Origin: an uncultured Prevotella sp.
GTDB taxonomy: Bacteria > Bacteroidota > Bacteroidia > Bacteroidales > Bacteroidaceae
Reading direction: 5' to 3'
Assembly: GCA_905233425.1 (NCBI GenBank)
Contig: CAJOEC010000019.1
Coordinates: 1 to 47,043 of the forward strand
Length of the DNA: 47,043 nt
Shown here: positions 1-8,244 of the stretch, one piece after another
How positions within the stretch are numbered: the stretch's first letter is position 1
Layout: each line of letters opens with the position of its first letter
Made by a program: the position numbers and the translations under genes
Notes under the pieces: generated by a model
Seen by the model: only the letters and a program-made list of their open reading frames with translations
Database searches by the model: none
Told to the model about the DNA's origin: nothing

Positions 1-64
1 GGTCATATTTCACAATATGCATTCCTGCCCATCGAAACATGGAATACATAAAATCAGCAGTCTG

Positions 65-616
65 TCAGGCACTTACGGGAATAATCTCCACGTTCGTCTT
101 ACCCTTGATTTCTTGGTTATATTCCCCTATGCTCGTCACGCTGTTGGGAATCGTGACGGAGGTCAGGCCCTCGCAACCAAGGAAAGCATAGGTTCCAATG
201 GACGTGACAGAATTGGGGATAGTGACGGAGGTCAGGCCGTAGCATTGACTGAATGCGTACTCTCCTATGCTCGTCACGCTGTTGCCAATCGTGACGGAGG
301 TCAGATTGTAGCAGAAACTGAAAGCGCCATTTCCGATGATTGTCACGCTGTTGGGAATCGTGACGGAGGTCGGGCCACCGTAACTACTGAAAGCCTTTTC
401 TCCAATGGACGTGACGGAATATAAGTTTCCGTCAACTACAAATGAGGATAAAATTGAAATGTCACCAGAAGCACCATCGTTTCCAGAAACGCTCGCCTCA
501 CTCTGTCCTGGTGTGTACTCATAGTTGACTTTGGTTTCCGGGTCTTGCCAAACATCTGCGCTCGCTGCTAACGGAAGGAACAGCAGAGCGGCTAATAATA
601 ATACTTTTGTCTTCAT
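65..616 (-). CDS. Short BspA-like leucine-rich repeat secreted protein
   Basis: A 183-aa protein. The chosen start gives an N-terminal signal peptide ([20 protein letters not shown]); a second ATG lies one codon upstream at 619. After a spacer of about 60 residues come four BspA/TpLRR-type repeats of about 23 residues with the core [17 protein letters not shown]. This family mediates surface adhesion or host-protein binding in oral and gut Bacteroidota. The protein is short for the family, which usually has many more repeats and a C-terminal sorting domain; here the last repeat runs into a 19-residue tail with no recognisable sorting signal, so the 3' end may have been lost. The repeats are almost identical at DNA level, so copy number could change by recombination. 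It is the first gene in the window and its neighbour, an Rpn nuclease, looks unrelated. Confidence 0.85.
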   Translation of the reverse strand: MKTKVLLLAALLFLPLAASADVWQDPETKVNYEYTPGQSEASVSGNDGASGDISILSSFVVDGNLYSVTSIGEKAFSSYGGPTSVTIPNSVTIIGNGAFSFCYNLTSVTIGNSVTSIGEYAFSQCYGLTSVTIPNSVTSIGTYAFLGCEGLTSVTIPNSVTSIGEYNQEIKGKTNVEIIPVSA

Positions 617-703
617 CATATTTTTTAAGTTATTGATAAAATTCGTGGATATAAATATGCCAATTATGGGACTCGCTACGCGCTTGCTATCATCGGGACG
701 CAA

Positions 704-1048
704 GAATACGTTTCAAGAATATGCGTGCTGGCACGTGGTCTGCCCCTATAGCGAAAGGATAAAATGGAAACGTGGACTACTTACTTCGCCTAAGTTATCC
801 TGGCATCGCCAAACGCCTTGTAGTCTTATTCAAGTAATAGCCCACGCCATCAGCGTGAGCATCACTACTTTTATCTTGACTACTTTGTTTTGGCGAATTT
901 GGATAACAAGATTCAAGCGGACGCTTCAATATCCTTTTTATCGGGCTGGCACGGGGCCTGCCCCTACATCGTTTTTATGTCTATGTCATACGCATTGCGG
1001 TGTTAAAAGGTTATATTATACTATTGTAGGTTGTCACAGTGCCTGAAT
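704..1048. other. Gene-free stretch with two copies of a palindromic repeat
   Basis: No convincing gene is present in these 345 bases. A 26-bp palindrome-like repeat (GGGCTGGCACGGGGCCTGCC followed by CCTACA) is at 943-968. A degenerate copy in the same orientation (GCTGGCACGTGGTCTGCCCC) starts near 726. The same repeat occurs at 32486-32511 and, reversed, inside guaA at 6352-6378. A small dyad CACGCCATCAGCGTG lies near 843. Open frames crossing this region have no promoter or family signature and are taken as chance. Confidence 0.6.
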
Positions 1049-1981
1049 CTACAGGCTGTTTATCTGCTCTGTGGTGAGGCCTGTGACTTGGACTATCACA
1101 TCTGCCGATATTCCAAGGGCTTTCATCTTGCGGGCATTATTGCGCTTGTTTTCTTCAATGCCTTTCTCCATACCTTCAGCCAGACCTTTCTCCATTCCTT
1201 TCTCCATTCCTTTTTCCATTCCTTTCTCCATTCCTTTCTCCATACCCTCGGCCAGACCAGAGGCGTGGCCTTCAAGCCACTGGCCGTGCATCACGGCAAT
1301 GGTGTCTCGGTAATGTTTCAGACTCTCGTCATACTTACGTCGGTCTTCTTTTGACAGAGAGGCCACTTCGGCAATCTCTGCCAGACGCTTGAACACGGCA
1401 TCCTGTGCCAGGAACGGCATTCGCTGTAGTATATCCATGTGCTTCAATACATAAATGATTCGTTCAAAAAGATTATCACAATCATCCAGCTCCTTCTTGA
1501 AATAAGGCAGCTGGAGGAATATCATGCGCACCTTGTCGGAGAAGAGCGTATGCCGCTTCATGTCCATCAGTGCAACGTCGGTGCGCAAATCGGCTGCAAG
1601 GCCGTCCAGACGGAAGTTGAGCAAGGCAATGAGATAGACAGCCTTGATGTCGTACTCCCATTCGCTGCCGCACTCACCCTGTTCAATGATGGCGCGAGCC
1701 GAGTAATACACGCTGCGGTTCTTGAAATAAGGCTGGCTCTTGTTCTGCATCTCCACGATGATGTATTCTTCGCTGTCGGTCTTACACAGCACATCGTATA
1801 TGAGGGAGCGGTCGCCGTCGGAGAGGCCGATTTTCTCCTTGTCCAAATATTGCAGGTCAACAATTTTCCTTTCACCTTCCAGCAGACAGTTGAGGAAAGT
1901 GATGAGCACAGGTTTCGACACCTCCTGCCCGAAGATGCGCTTGAAACCTTCGTCAGTAAACGGGTTGATGAACTTTCCCAT
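1049..1981 (-). CDS. Rpn family recombination-promoting nuclease / putative transposase (PD-(D/E)XK)
   Basis: A 310-aa protein of the Rpn (YhgA-like, PDDEXK_2) family: DNA endonucleases that raise RecA-independent recombination in E. coli and are often multicopy. The start is the ATG at 1981 (MGKFINPFTDEGFKRIFGQE); an upstream TTG at 1987 is less likely. The nuclease core is visible as D63, E77 and Q79 (YDV...YIIVEMQ), the E-x-Q variant of the motif. The C-terminal third has six or seven GMEKG units, coded by 12-bp DNA repeats, then a short helical tail ending TTEQINSL. A second Rpn gene of different sequence lies at 5001-5894. A good promoter sits just upstream. Function in this organism is inferred from the family. 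Confidence 0.88.
   Translation of the reverse strand: MGKFINPFTDEGFKRIFGQEVSKPVLITFLNCLLEGERKIVDLQYLDKEKIGLSDGDRSLIYDVLCKTDSEEYIIVEMQNKSQPYFKNRSVYYSARAIIEQGECGSEWEYDIKAVYLIALLNFRLDGLAADLRTDVALMDMKRHTLFSDKVRMIFLQLPYFKKELDDCDNLFERIIYVLKHMDILQRMPFLAQDAVFKRLAEIAEVASLSKEDRRKYDESLKHYRDTIAVMHGQWLEGHASGLAEGMEKGMEKGMEKGMEKGMEKGLAEGMEKGIEENKRNNARKMKALGISADVIVQVTGLTTEQINSL
1152..1259. repeat. 12-bp tandem repeats coding (GMEK)n in the Rpn gene
   Basis: On the minus strand, units like ATGGAGAAAGGA repeat about six times, with one LAEG interruption. Since 12 is a multiple of 3, gain or loss of units changes only the length of the helical segment between the nuclease domain and the C-terminal tail. Confidence 0.85.
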
Positions 1982-2015
1982 AGTCAATATTTGTGTGTCC
2001 GTTGCAATTCGTTGG

Positions 2016-2046
2016 CAAAATTACACAAAAAAGCCGAAAGCGCAAA
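2016..2046 (-). promoter_or_regulatory. Promoter of the Rpn gene (TTTG-N19-TAATTTTG)
   Basis: On the minus strand TTTG (2046-2043) is followed after 19 bases by TAATTTTG (2023-2016). This is an exact match to the Bacteroidota -33/-7 consensus and lies 35 bases before the start codon. Confidence 0.75.
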
Positions 2047-2134
2047 GCTTTCGGCAGGAAATATTCGACAATTATTATAATTTGTGGATAAAATTATGCC
2101 AATTCGTTTCCAAAGAACAAGAAAAATCAGACTT

Positions 2135-3046
2135 CTATTGTTTTGAGTCCTGTCTGCTCCTCGACTTAGTAACGAGCCAGACGCCGGTGAAGACCAGTAT
2201 GACGGCGAGGGCGTGCGACGGCTTCAGGATTCCGATGCCGGCCAGTACTGAGACAATGACGGAGACGATGGGCTGCACATAGTTATAGACGGAGACCACG
2301 GTGGGCCGCAGCGTCTTTTGGCCTATCATCGTAAGGATATAGCCCACGTAGGTGCCGAAGACCACCACATAGCCAGCCTCTATCCAAGTCTTTGTGGCGA
2401 TAGGCTGGCTGACCGTCTCATAAACGTGGTTGGAAGTGAAGGGAATGACCATCAGCGTTGCCCAGAAGAACATCCACTTGTTGATAGTGAACACGGAATA
2501 GCGGCGGATGAGGGGATTGAAAAGCGACAGGTAAAGGGCGAAGGAAAACTGCGCTGCTAAGCAGAGCAGGTCGCCGCGTATGTCACCCACTTTGTCGCTG
2601 CTGTGTGCTGCCGATGTCAGTATGAGTATCAGGGCACCGCTACAGCCCATCAGCACGCCCAGCGCCTTTTTCCCCGTGATGGGTTCCCTGAGGATGACGG
2701 CTGCCAGGATCATGGCAAAAATGGGCATCGATGTGGTGACAATCGATGCGTTGATGGGTGAGGTGATGGACAGGCCGATGGTGTAGCAGCACTGGTTGGT
2801 GACGAGGCCGAACACCGCAGCGCCGATGAACATCAGCTTGTCGCGTAGCGGTACTTCCTCCTTCTTGACGAACAGCGACGTAAGCCAGAACAGCAGACAA
2901 CCACCGAGCACACGAAACGATACCATGGTCAGACCGTCGATGCCGTGGGTCATCGCATCCTTGCCCAACGGTGCCATCAACCCCCAAAAAGCGCACGCCC
3001 CGAACATCGAGAGGTGCGCTATGAGGGATTTCCGTTGTGTCTCCAT
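2135..3046 (-). CDS. EamA/DMT family membrane transporter
   Basis: A 303-aa integral membrane protein with ten predicted hydrophobic segments in two five-helix halves, as in the drug/metabolite transporter (DMT) superfamily. The first half begins FGACAFWGLMAPLGKDAM, the second FALYLSLFNPLIRRYSVF. The helix SVYNYVQPIVSVIVSVLAG near the end is typical of EamA repeats. Such proteins sit in the inner membrane and usually export metabolites or amino acids; the substrate cannot be read from the sequence. It lies downstream of glnS on the same strand, separated by a GC-rich hairpin. No clear promoter was found in that gap. Confidence 0.9.
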   Translation of the reverse strand: METQRKSLIAHLSMFGACAFWGLMAPLGKDAMTHGIDGLTMVSFRVLGGCLLFWLTSLFVKKEEVPLRDKLMFIGAAVFGLVTNQCCYTIGLSITSPINASIVTTSMPIFAMILAAVILREPITGKKALGVLMGCSGALILILTSAAHSSDKVGDIRGDLLCLAAQFSFALYLSLFNPLIRRYSVFTINKWMFFWATLMVIPFTSNHVYETVSQPIATKTWIEAGYVVVFGTYVGYILTMIGQKTLRPTVVSVYNYVQPIVSVIVSVLAGIGILKPSHALAVILVFTGVWLVTKSRSRQDSKQ

Positions 3047-3085
3047 ATTGCCGTGAAGGTGACTTCTATTAATCTAATTAAATGG

Positions 3086-3139
3086 TGCGCAGCCGCTCCC
3101 CTCCCTTCAAGGGGAGGGGAAAGGCTGCGCATGTTTTTT
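3086..3139. terminator. GC-rich hairpin between glnS and the EamA gene
   Basis: Outer stem TGCGCAGCC (3086-3094) pairs with GGCTGCGCA (3123-3131). An inner stem CCCCTCCC (3098-3105) pairs with GGGGAGGGG. A run of six T follows on the plus strand. On the minus strand, the direction of glnS, no U-run follows, so it may act as a structural barrier or be a repeat fragment. The inner sequence resembles the CCCCTCCC/GGGAGGGG element inside guaA. Confidence 0.55.
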
Positions 3140-3172
3140 GCAATTTATAGAACATACCTGAATTATGTAGGC

Positions 3173-4969
3173 TTAACTCTTCAGTCCTACTGTGCGGTTA
3201 AACACGGGATGTTCCGGTGTGGAGTCGGGATCTACGTTGAAGTAGCCGATGCGCTGGAACTGCAGGTAGGTGAGGGCGGGCAGACCTACGGCGAAAGGCT
3301 CGACGTAGCAGTTGGTGAGGATGTGCAGGTTGTCGGGGTTCATCATGGCGCGCATGCCGTCGATGCCCTTCAGGCCCTCTTCCTCTTCAAGTCGCTTCAG
3401 TTCGTCACGGGGGTTCTCCACCTTCCACAGACGGTCGTAGAGGCGCACCTCTGCCTGACGGGCGTTGTGGCAGGAGACCCAGTGGAGGGTCTTGCCCTTG
3501 ATCTTACGATTCGCACCAGGCAGACCGCTACGGGTCTCGGGGTCGTAGGTGCAGTAGATGGTGGTGACGCGGCCCTCGGCGTCCTTGTCGCAGGGGTGCT
3601 CCTCGTCACATTTAATAATATAGGCGTTCTTCAGGCGCACTTCCTTGCCAGGAGCCAGACGCATGAACTTCTTCTCGGCCACTTCCATGAAGTCGTCGCG
3701 CTCTATCCACAGCTCGCGGCTGAACTCCACCTCGTGTGTGCCGTCGGCCTCGTTCTCAGGGTTGTTCACGGCTGTGAGCATCTCCGTCTGTCCCTCGGGG
3801 TAGTTGGTGATGACCACCTTCACGGGGTCGAGGACTGCCGAGACACGCAGGGCACGGGTGTTAAGGTCGTCGCGCAGGGCACTCTCGAAGAGTGCCATGT
3901 CGTTGAGCGCGTCAATCTTCGTATAGCCAATCTTCTCCATGAAGTTCTTGATGCCCTCGGGCGAGTAGCCGCGACGGCGGAAGCCGCAAATGGTCGGCAT
4001 GCGCGGGTCGTCCCAGCCGTTCACCACCCCCTCGCTGACGAGTGTGCGCAGATTGCGCTTCGACAGCAGGATGTAGTTGAGGTTCAGCTTGTTGAACTCG
4101 GTCTGTCTGGGTTTAGAGTTTAGAGTTAAGAGTTGAGAGACATTACTTCTCGTCTCAGGACTAACGTCACCAAACTCTGAACTCTGAACACTCAACATCC
4201 ACTCCGTCATCCACCCTACGAAGAGGTCGTACAGAGGCCGGTGCTCGACGAACTCCAGCGTGCACCATGAGTGGGTGACACCCTCAAGGTAGTCGCTCTG
4301 CCCGTGGGCGAAATCGTACATCGGGTAGGCGTTCCACTTCGAGCCAGTCTTCACGTGAGGCATGTTAAGCACACGGTAGATGAGTGGGTCGCGGAATAGC
4401 ATGTTCGGGTGAGCCATGTCGATCTTGGCGCGCAGAGTGAGCGTGCCTGGCTCGCACTTGCCGCTGTTCATATATTCGAAGAGCTTCAGGCTCTCCTCAA
4501 CGGGACGGTCGCGGAAGGGGCTGTTCGTGCCGGGGCTGGTGGTGGTGCCCTTCTGCTGGGCGATGACCTCGGCGCTCTGCTCGTCGACGTAGGCACGTCC
4601 CTGCTTGATGAGCCATACGGCAAAGTCCCACAGCTGCTGGAAATAGTCGCTGGCGTAGTAGACGTGTGCCCACTCGAAGCCAAGCCACTTGATGTCGTGC
4701 TCGATGCTCTCTATATACTCCGTGTCCTCCTTCTGCGGGTTGGTGTCGTCGAAGCGCAGGTTGCACTCGCCACCGTATTTCTTTGCAAGTCCGAAGTCGA
4801 GGGCGATGGCCTTTGCGTGGCCGATGTGAAGGTAGCCGTTGGGTTCTGGTGGGAAGCGCGTCTGCAGTCGCCCGCCGTTCTTTCCTGCTGCCAGGTCGTC
4901 AATAACCATCTGCTCGATGAAACTCACCGACTTCTTTTCTACGTTCTCATTCAAGGTTTTCTCTTCCAT
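3173..4969 (-). CDS. glnS: Glutaminyl-tRNA synthetase
   Basis: A 598-aa class I aminoacyl-tRNA synthetase that charges tRNA-Gln with glutamine in the cytoplasm. The N-terminal Rossmann fold shows PPEPNGYLHIGHAKAI with the HIGH motif at residues 48-51. The KMSKS-equivalent is LLSKR. The C-terminal half is the anticodon-binding beta-barrel domain, ending in the usual PVFNRTVGLK. The protein is about 30 residues longer than usual because a palindromic repeat element is inserted in frame at residues about 258-286, between YDLFVGWMTEW and RPRQTEFNKLNL-like sequence. Both flanks match the family and the frame stays open, so the enzyme is probably still functional. It starts 31 bases after the upstream Rpn gene and may be co-transcribed with it; no separate promoter was seen. 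Confidence 0.97.
   Translation of the reverse strand: MEEKTLNENVEKKSVSFIEQMVIDDLAAGKNGGRLQTRFPPEPNGYLHIGHAKAIALDFGLAKKYGGECNLRFDDTNPQKEDTEYIESIEHDIKWLGFEWAHVYYASDYFQQLWDFAVWLIKQGRAYVDEQSAEVIAQQKGTTTSPGTNSPFRDRPVEESLKLFEYMNSGKCEPGTLTLRAKIDMAHPNMLFRDPLIYRVLNMPHVKTGSKWNAYPMYDFAHGQSDYLEGVTHSWCTLEFVEHRPLYDLFVGWMTEWMLSVQSSEFGDVSPETRSNVSQLLTLNSKPRQTEFNKLNLNYILLSKRNLRTLVSEGVVNGWDDPRMPTICGFRRRGYSPEGIKNFMEKIGYTKIDALNDMALFESALRDDLNTRALRVSAVLDPVKVVITNYPEGQTEMLTAVNNPENEADGTHEVEFSRELWIERDDFMEVAEKKFMRLAPGKEVRLKNAYIIKCDEEHPCDKDAEGRVTTIYCTYDPETRSGLPGANRKIKGKTLHWVSCHNARQAEVRLYDRLWKVENPRDELKRLEEEEGLKGIDGMRAMMNPDNLHILTNCYVEPFAVGLPALTYLQFQRIGYFNVDPDSTPEHPVFNRTVGLKS
4111..4197. repeat. Heptamer-armed palindromic element, copy 1 (inside glnS)
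   Basis: About 87 bp. The left arm is four degenerate heptamers (GTTTAGA twice, GTTAAGA, GTTGAGA). Then comes a core starting GACATTACTTCT, then an inverted arm of heptamers (AACTCTG twice, AACACTC). It adds about 29 codons to glnS without a stop. It shares arms and core with elements at 15090-15186 and 33777-33863. Here the heptamers have drifted, which would make slippage unlikely. Confidence 0.85.
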
Positions 4970-5000
4970 AGTTTCTGTATAGTTGAAAATAGTTTGTTCG

Positions 5001-5894
5001 TCAGTTCAGTGCCTCGATTTCTTCAATGTCGAGACCCGTGTACTTCGCTATCAGCTCAGCGGGCATCCCGTCGGCCTTCATGCGGCGGGCGTTCTCATAG
5101 TTAGCCTTCTCCATGCCTTTCTCCATGCCCTCCTTGAAACCTTCGTATTTCCCTTCATCGCGTGCGCCACCGACAGTGTTATGTAGGATGACGCGATCCA
5201 TGAGGTAGCGGTCGTAGAGCACACGCTCGTCGCGGCTCATTCGCATGAGGTCGAGCTTCTCGCGAGCCTCCTTCAGGCCAGGGGCATCTGCGTCATCGGG
5301 TATCTCCGTGTTGGCAAGGAAATAGAGCCACTGGTCCAGCGAGTCGCGGCTCCAGCGGTTAAAGTCGTTCACTTTCAGGATGACGTAGCGCGGATACAGG
5401 TCGGACACCTCCTCGGCCTTGAATTTCTGCTGCTGGAAGGGTGTGAGACGCAGCTTGTCGCCCTTCGTCAGGCCGTAGAACTCCGTCTTGCCTTCGTACA
5501 CAACATCCTCGCCCTGCCCCAGGTCGAAATACACAATATTTATAATATAAACGCGTTTCACGTTCTCGTAGTTCTTCCCTTTGTCGATATACTCCGTGAC
5601 GAGTGTCGATGCGCCGAAGAGCATTCTCTGGAAGTATGACTGCTCTGGCTCGCCCTGCACTTCGATGAGCAACAGGTCGCCGTTCTCGTCCTCGGCCAGC
5701 AAGTCCACTCGGTTGCTCTTCGAGTTCTCGTCCTCCTTGTTGCCCTCGCTCTCCAAGAGGCGGTGAATCTTGATGCTCCCCTTACGGAGGATGACGCTGA
5801 TAAAGCCCTCCAGCACGTCGTGGTTGGCCTTTTCACGGAGCAGATGCTTCAGTGCCCAGTCGAAGCTGATGAATGTGCGTTTCTTGCGTGTCAT
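5001..5894 (-). CDS. Rpn family recombination-promoting nuclease / putative transposase, second copy
   Basis: A 297-aa PD-(D/E)XK protein. The start at 5894 (MTRKKRTFISFDWALKHLLR) fits the family and lies just after a good promoter; an upstream in-frame start at 5960 would overlap the promoter. The motif residues are D64 (VDLLAED) and E78 with Q80 (LLLIEVQ), again the E-x-Q form. The C-terminal part has a short GMEKGMEK segment and a tail ending DIEEIEALN like the first Rpn. It belongs to a different subgroup from 1049-1981: the N-terminal sequence FDWALKHLL versus FTDEGFKRIF. It is divergent from guaA and upstream of glnS by 31 bases. Confidence 0.88.
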   Translation of the reverse strand: MTRKKRTFISFDWALKHLLREKANHDVLEGFISVILRKGSIKIHRLLESEGNKEDENSKSNRVDLLAEDENGDLLLIEVQGEPEQSYFQRMLFGASTLVTEYIDKGKNYENVKRVYIINIVYFDLGQGEDVVYEGKTEFYGLTKGDKLRLTPFQQQKFKAEEVSDLYPRYVILKVNDFNRWSRDSLDQWLYFLANTEIPDDADAPGLKEAREKLDLMRMSRDERVLYDRYLMDRVILHNTVGGARDEGKYEGFKEGMEKGMEKANYENARRMKADGMPAELIAKYTGLDIEEIEALN

Positions 5895-5918
5895 GCCTGT
5901 AATCGTCGTTATTTGATG

Positions 5919-5950
5919 CAAAGTTACTACTAAAATACATAACCGCCAAA
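5919..5950 (-). promoter_or_regulatory. Promoter of the second Rpn gene (TTTG-N20-TAACTTTG)
   Basis: TTTG at 5950-5947 and TAACTTTG at 5926-5919 on the minus strand, with 20 bases between them; 25 bases before the chosen start codon. Confidence 0.78.
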
Positions 5951-5977
5951 CATTAGACATCTTTTAACGATTATTCC

Positions 5978-6009
5978 TTTGGCTTCCTCAAATAATATTT
6001 GTACTTTTG
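5978..6009 (+). promoter_or_regulatory. Promoter of guaA (TTTG-N20-TACTTTTG)
   Basis: TTTG at 5978-5981 and TACTTTTG at 6002-6009, with 20 bases between them; 34 bases before the guaA start. It is arranged back to back with the Rpn promoter. Confidence 0.78.
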
Positions 6010-6043
6010 CAGCAAATTCATAATTTTTTATACTTCATCTATT

Positions 6044-7729
6044 ATGCAGCAGAAGATTATCATTCTTGATTTCGGTTCACAGACCACCCAGCTCATCGGC
6101 CGCCGCGTGCGCGAGTTGGATACGTTCTGCGAGATTCTTCCCTACAACAAGTTTCCCACTGTTGAGGCGGATTTGCAATCCGGCTCCATCATCGGCGTCA
6201 TCCTCTCCGGCTCGCCTTACAGCGTCCATGACCCTGAGGCCTTCCGAGTAGACCTGTCGCAGTTTGTCGGGAAAGTGCCCGTGCTCGGCATCTGCTACGG
6301 TGCACAGTTCATCAGCCACACCCTCGGCGGGCGTGTGGAGAAGGCCGGACATGTAGGGGCAGGCCCTGTGCCAGCCCGCGAGTACGGGCGCGCCAACCTC
6401 GAAACCGTAGACACTACCAACCCTCTGTTTAAAGGCTTTGAGCAGCACTCGCAGGTGTGGATGAGCCACGGCGACACCATCACCGCCATACCAGAAGGCT
6501 TCCGCTGCATCGCCTCCACCAAGGACGTGAAGTATGCAGCTTTTAGCCTCACCCCCAGCCCCTCCCGCGAGGGGGAGGGGAGTATATACCCCAACCGCAG
6601 GAAATCAGTGGAAGATGTAACTACTCCCCTCCCCCCAGCGGGAGGGGCTGGGGGTGGGGCTTCCATATTCGCCGTCCAGTTCCACCCCGAGGTCTATCAT
6701 ACCGCTCAGGGTAAGCTGCTGCTGAAGAACTTCGTGGTCGACATCTGCGGAAGCCGCCAGGAGTGGAGCGCCGCCTCGTTTGTCGACACCACCGTGGCCG
6801 AGCTGAAAGAGCAGCTGGGGCAGGACCGTGTCATACTCGGCCTCTCCGGCGGCGTGGACTCGAGCGTCGCCGCTGTGCTCCTCAACCGCGCCATCGGCGA
6901 CCGCCTTACGTGCATCTTCGTCGACCACGGCATGTTGCGCAAGAACGAGTTCCGGCAGGTGATGGACGACTATCAGGGTCTGGGCCTGAACGTCATCGGT
7001 GTCGATGCCTCGGAAAAGTTCTTTGCCGACCTCGCCAGCGTCACCGACCCTGAGCAGAAACGCAAAATCATTGGCCGCGACTTCGTGGAAGTGTTCAACG
7101 CCGAGGCAAAGAAAATCAAGGATGCCAAATGGTTGGGGCAAGGCACCATATACCCCGACCGCATTGAGTCGCTGAACATTACGGGCAAGGTCATCAAGAG
7201 CCACCACAACGTCGGCGGACTGCCCAAGGAGATGAATCTGAAACTATGCGAACCGCTGAAATGGCTATTCAAGGACGAGGTGCGCCGTGTGGGCCGTCAG
7301 CTCGGCATGCCCGAACACCTCATCGGTCGCCATCCCTTCCCCGGCCCTGGCCTCGCTGTACGCATCCTTGGCGACATTACGCCCGAGAAGGTGCGCATCC
7401 TTCAGGATGCCGACGACATCTACATCCGCGGACTCCGTGAGTATGTCGATACCGATGGTGAGACATTATATAATAAGGTGTGGCAGGCCGGTGCCATCCT
7501 CCTCTCCACCGTCCGCAGCGTTGGCGTCATGGGCGATGAGCGCACATACGAACACCCCGTCGCCCTGCGTGCCGTCACTTCCACCGATGCCATGACCGCC
7601 GACTGGGCCCATCTGCCCTACGACTTCATGGCCCGCGTCAGCAACGAGATCATCAACAAGGTGCGTGGCGTCAACCGCGTCTGCTATGACATCTCCTCAA
7701 AGCCACCAGCAACGATAGAATGGGAGTGA
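6044..7729 (+). CDS. guaA: GMP synthase (glutamine-hydrolysing)
   Basis: A 561-aa enzyme making GMP from XMP, ATP and glutamine in the last step of guanine nucleotide synthesis. The start at 6044 ([20 protein letters not shown]) follows a good promoter. The N-terminal class I glutamine amidotransferase domain shows the nucleophile C84 in LGICYGAQ and the His/Glu pair H214 and E216 in FHPEV. The ATP pyrophosphatase P-loop SGGVDSS is at about 268-274. The C-terminal dimerisation domain ends in the canonical KPPATIEWE. The protein is about 45 residues longer than usual because the amidotransferase domain carries two in-frame palindromic DNA repeats: nine residues (HVGAGPVPA, 103-111) and about 39 residues (about 169-207) just before the strand leading to FHPEV. 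All catalytic motifs are intact. Confidence 0.97.
   Translation: MQQKIIILDFGSQTTQLIGRRVRELDTFCEILPYNKFPTVEADLQSGSIIGVILSGSPYSVHDPEAFRVDLSQFVGKVPVLGICYGAQFISHTLGGRVEKAGHVGAGPVPAREYGRANLETVDTTNPLFKGFEQHSQVWMSHGDTITAIPEGFRCIASTKDVKYAAFSLTPSPSREGEGSIYPNRRKSVEDVTTPLPPAGGAGGGASIFAVQFHPEVYHTAQGKLLLKNFVVDICGSRQEWSAASFVDTTVAELKEQLGQDRVILGLSGGVDSSVAAVLLNRAIGDRLTCIFVDHGMLRKNEFRQVMDDYQGLGLNVIGVDASEKFFADLASVTDPEQKRKIIGRDFVEVFNAEAKKIKDAKWLGQGTIYPDRIESLNITGKVIKSHHNVGGLPKEMNLKLCEPLKWLFKDEVRRVGRQLGMPEHLIGRHPFPGPGLAVRILGDITPEKVRILQDADDIYIRGLREYVDTDGETLYNKVWQAGAILLSTVRSVGVMGDERTYEHPVALRAVTSTDAMTADWAHLPYDFMARVSNEIINKVRGVNRVCYDISSKPPATIEWE
6352..6378 (-). repeat. 27-bp palindromic repeat inserted in guaA
   Basis: TGTAGGGGCAGGCCCTGTGC followed by CAGCCCG. 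It is the reverse complement of the repeats at 943-968 and 32486-32511. Its 27 bases equal nine codons coding HVGAGPVPA, inserted between VEKAG and REYGRANL, which are adjacent in ordinary GuaA proteins. Confidence 0.85.
6550..6656. repeat. 107-bp nested inverted-repeat element inside guaA
   Basis: A perfect 19-bp terminal inverted repeat: CACCCCCAGCCCCTCCCGC (6550-6568) and its complement (6638-6656). Inside is a second inverted pair GGGGGAGGGGAGTA / TACTCCCCTCCCCC. The element reads through in the guaA frame as [11 protein letters not shown]...[11 protein letters not shown]. It looks like a MITE-type or REP-like insertion tolerated in an essential enzyme. Confidence 0.85.
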
Positions 7730-7760
7730 CATTTTTTCTCGACAAAAGTTTTTAAAAACA

Positions 7761-8143
7761 CTATACATTCCTACATTTTTAATGTAACAATCTAAATGTA
7801 AATGATTTAGGCAATGTATAGAGCATACATAATTGGTTGGCTCTATACATTCATTGAGAAAGGACGTAGGTTAGTGACCATAATAACGTATCTAAGTATC
7901 AGATAACCAGTTTGTTTCCCATTGTTTCTCCCGTGGAAACAATTTGTTTCCACGGGAGAAACAAACAGTTTCCACGGAGGAAACTAATACAGAGGTCGGT
8001 TATTGTTACTACTTTCCTCCGTAACGTTTTTGGATAAAGCCCGTCTACTGTCTATGTATAGAGGCACCATAAAATGTATGGTCCATACATCGTATAACAT
8101 TCTGTATATATGTGTGTTATAAGAAAAATGTAGGAATGTATAG
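7761..8143. repeat. MITE-like gene-free region with 20-bp inverted termini
   Basis: The 515 bases between guaA and 8245 hold no gene. CTATACATTCCTACATTTTT at 7761-7780 is the exact inverted complement of 8124-8143. Inside, motifs related to ATGTATAGAG recur at about 7813, 7839 (inverted), 8052 and 8072, and the array at 7924-7989 lies in the middle. The architecture suggests a miniature mobile element or a regulatory or packaging-like site. No transposase is present and no target duplication was established. Confidence 0.6.
7924..7989. repeat. 22-bp-period array of three GTTTC...GAAAC dyads
   Basis: Three 17-bp near-palindromes, GTTTCTCCCGTGGAAAC, GTTTCCACGGGAGAAAC and GTTTCCACGGAGGAAAC, start at 7924, 7946 and 7968: exactly 22 bp apart with 5-bp A/T spacers. 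The first two form a 20-bp perfect hairpin (TTGTTTCTCCCGTGGAAACA, loop ATT, complement at 7945-7964). Confidence 0.85.
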
Positions 8144-8244
8144 AGAAATCAAAAAAAGTTGGTGAGAAAAATTGCATATCTGAGGTGACGTGTATGATTT
8201 TACGCAACACCTTTGACACCGACAAAAAACTAAGTTCTTAATAG

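Noticed and set aside
525..1046. A 173-codon plus-strand frame across the gap after the BspA-like gene
   Set aside because: It overlaps a real gene in antisense and a repeat-containing gap; composition is not protein-like.
2945..4123. A 392-codon open frame on the plus strand, antisense to glnS
   Set aside because: It mirrors GlnRS codons in a GC-rich gene; no promoter, family signature or start context. Treated as a shadow.
4141..4196. Frameshift or pseudogene in glnS
   Set aside because: The extra segment keeps the frame and both flanks match GlnRS; it is better explained by a repeat insertion.
7924..7989. CRISPR array
   Set aside because: Units are 17 bp with 5-bp spacers, far too short for spacers, and no cas genes are present. 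The same holds for the arrays at 32273, 32356 and 45624.
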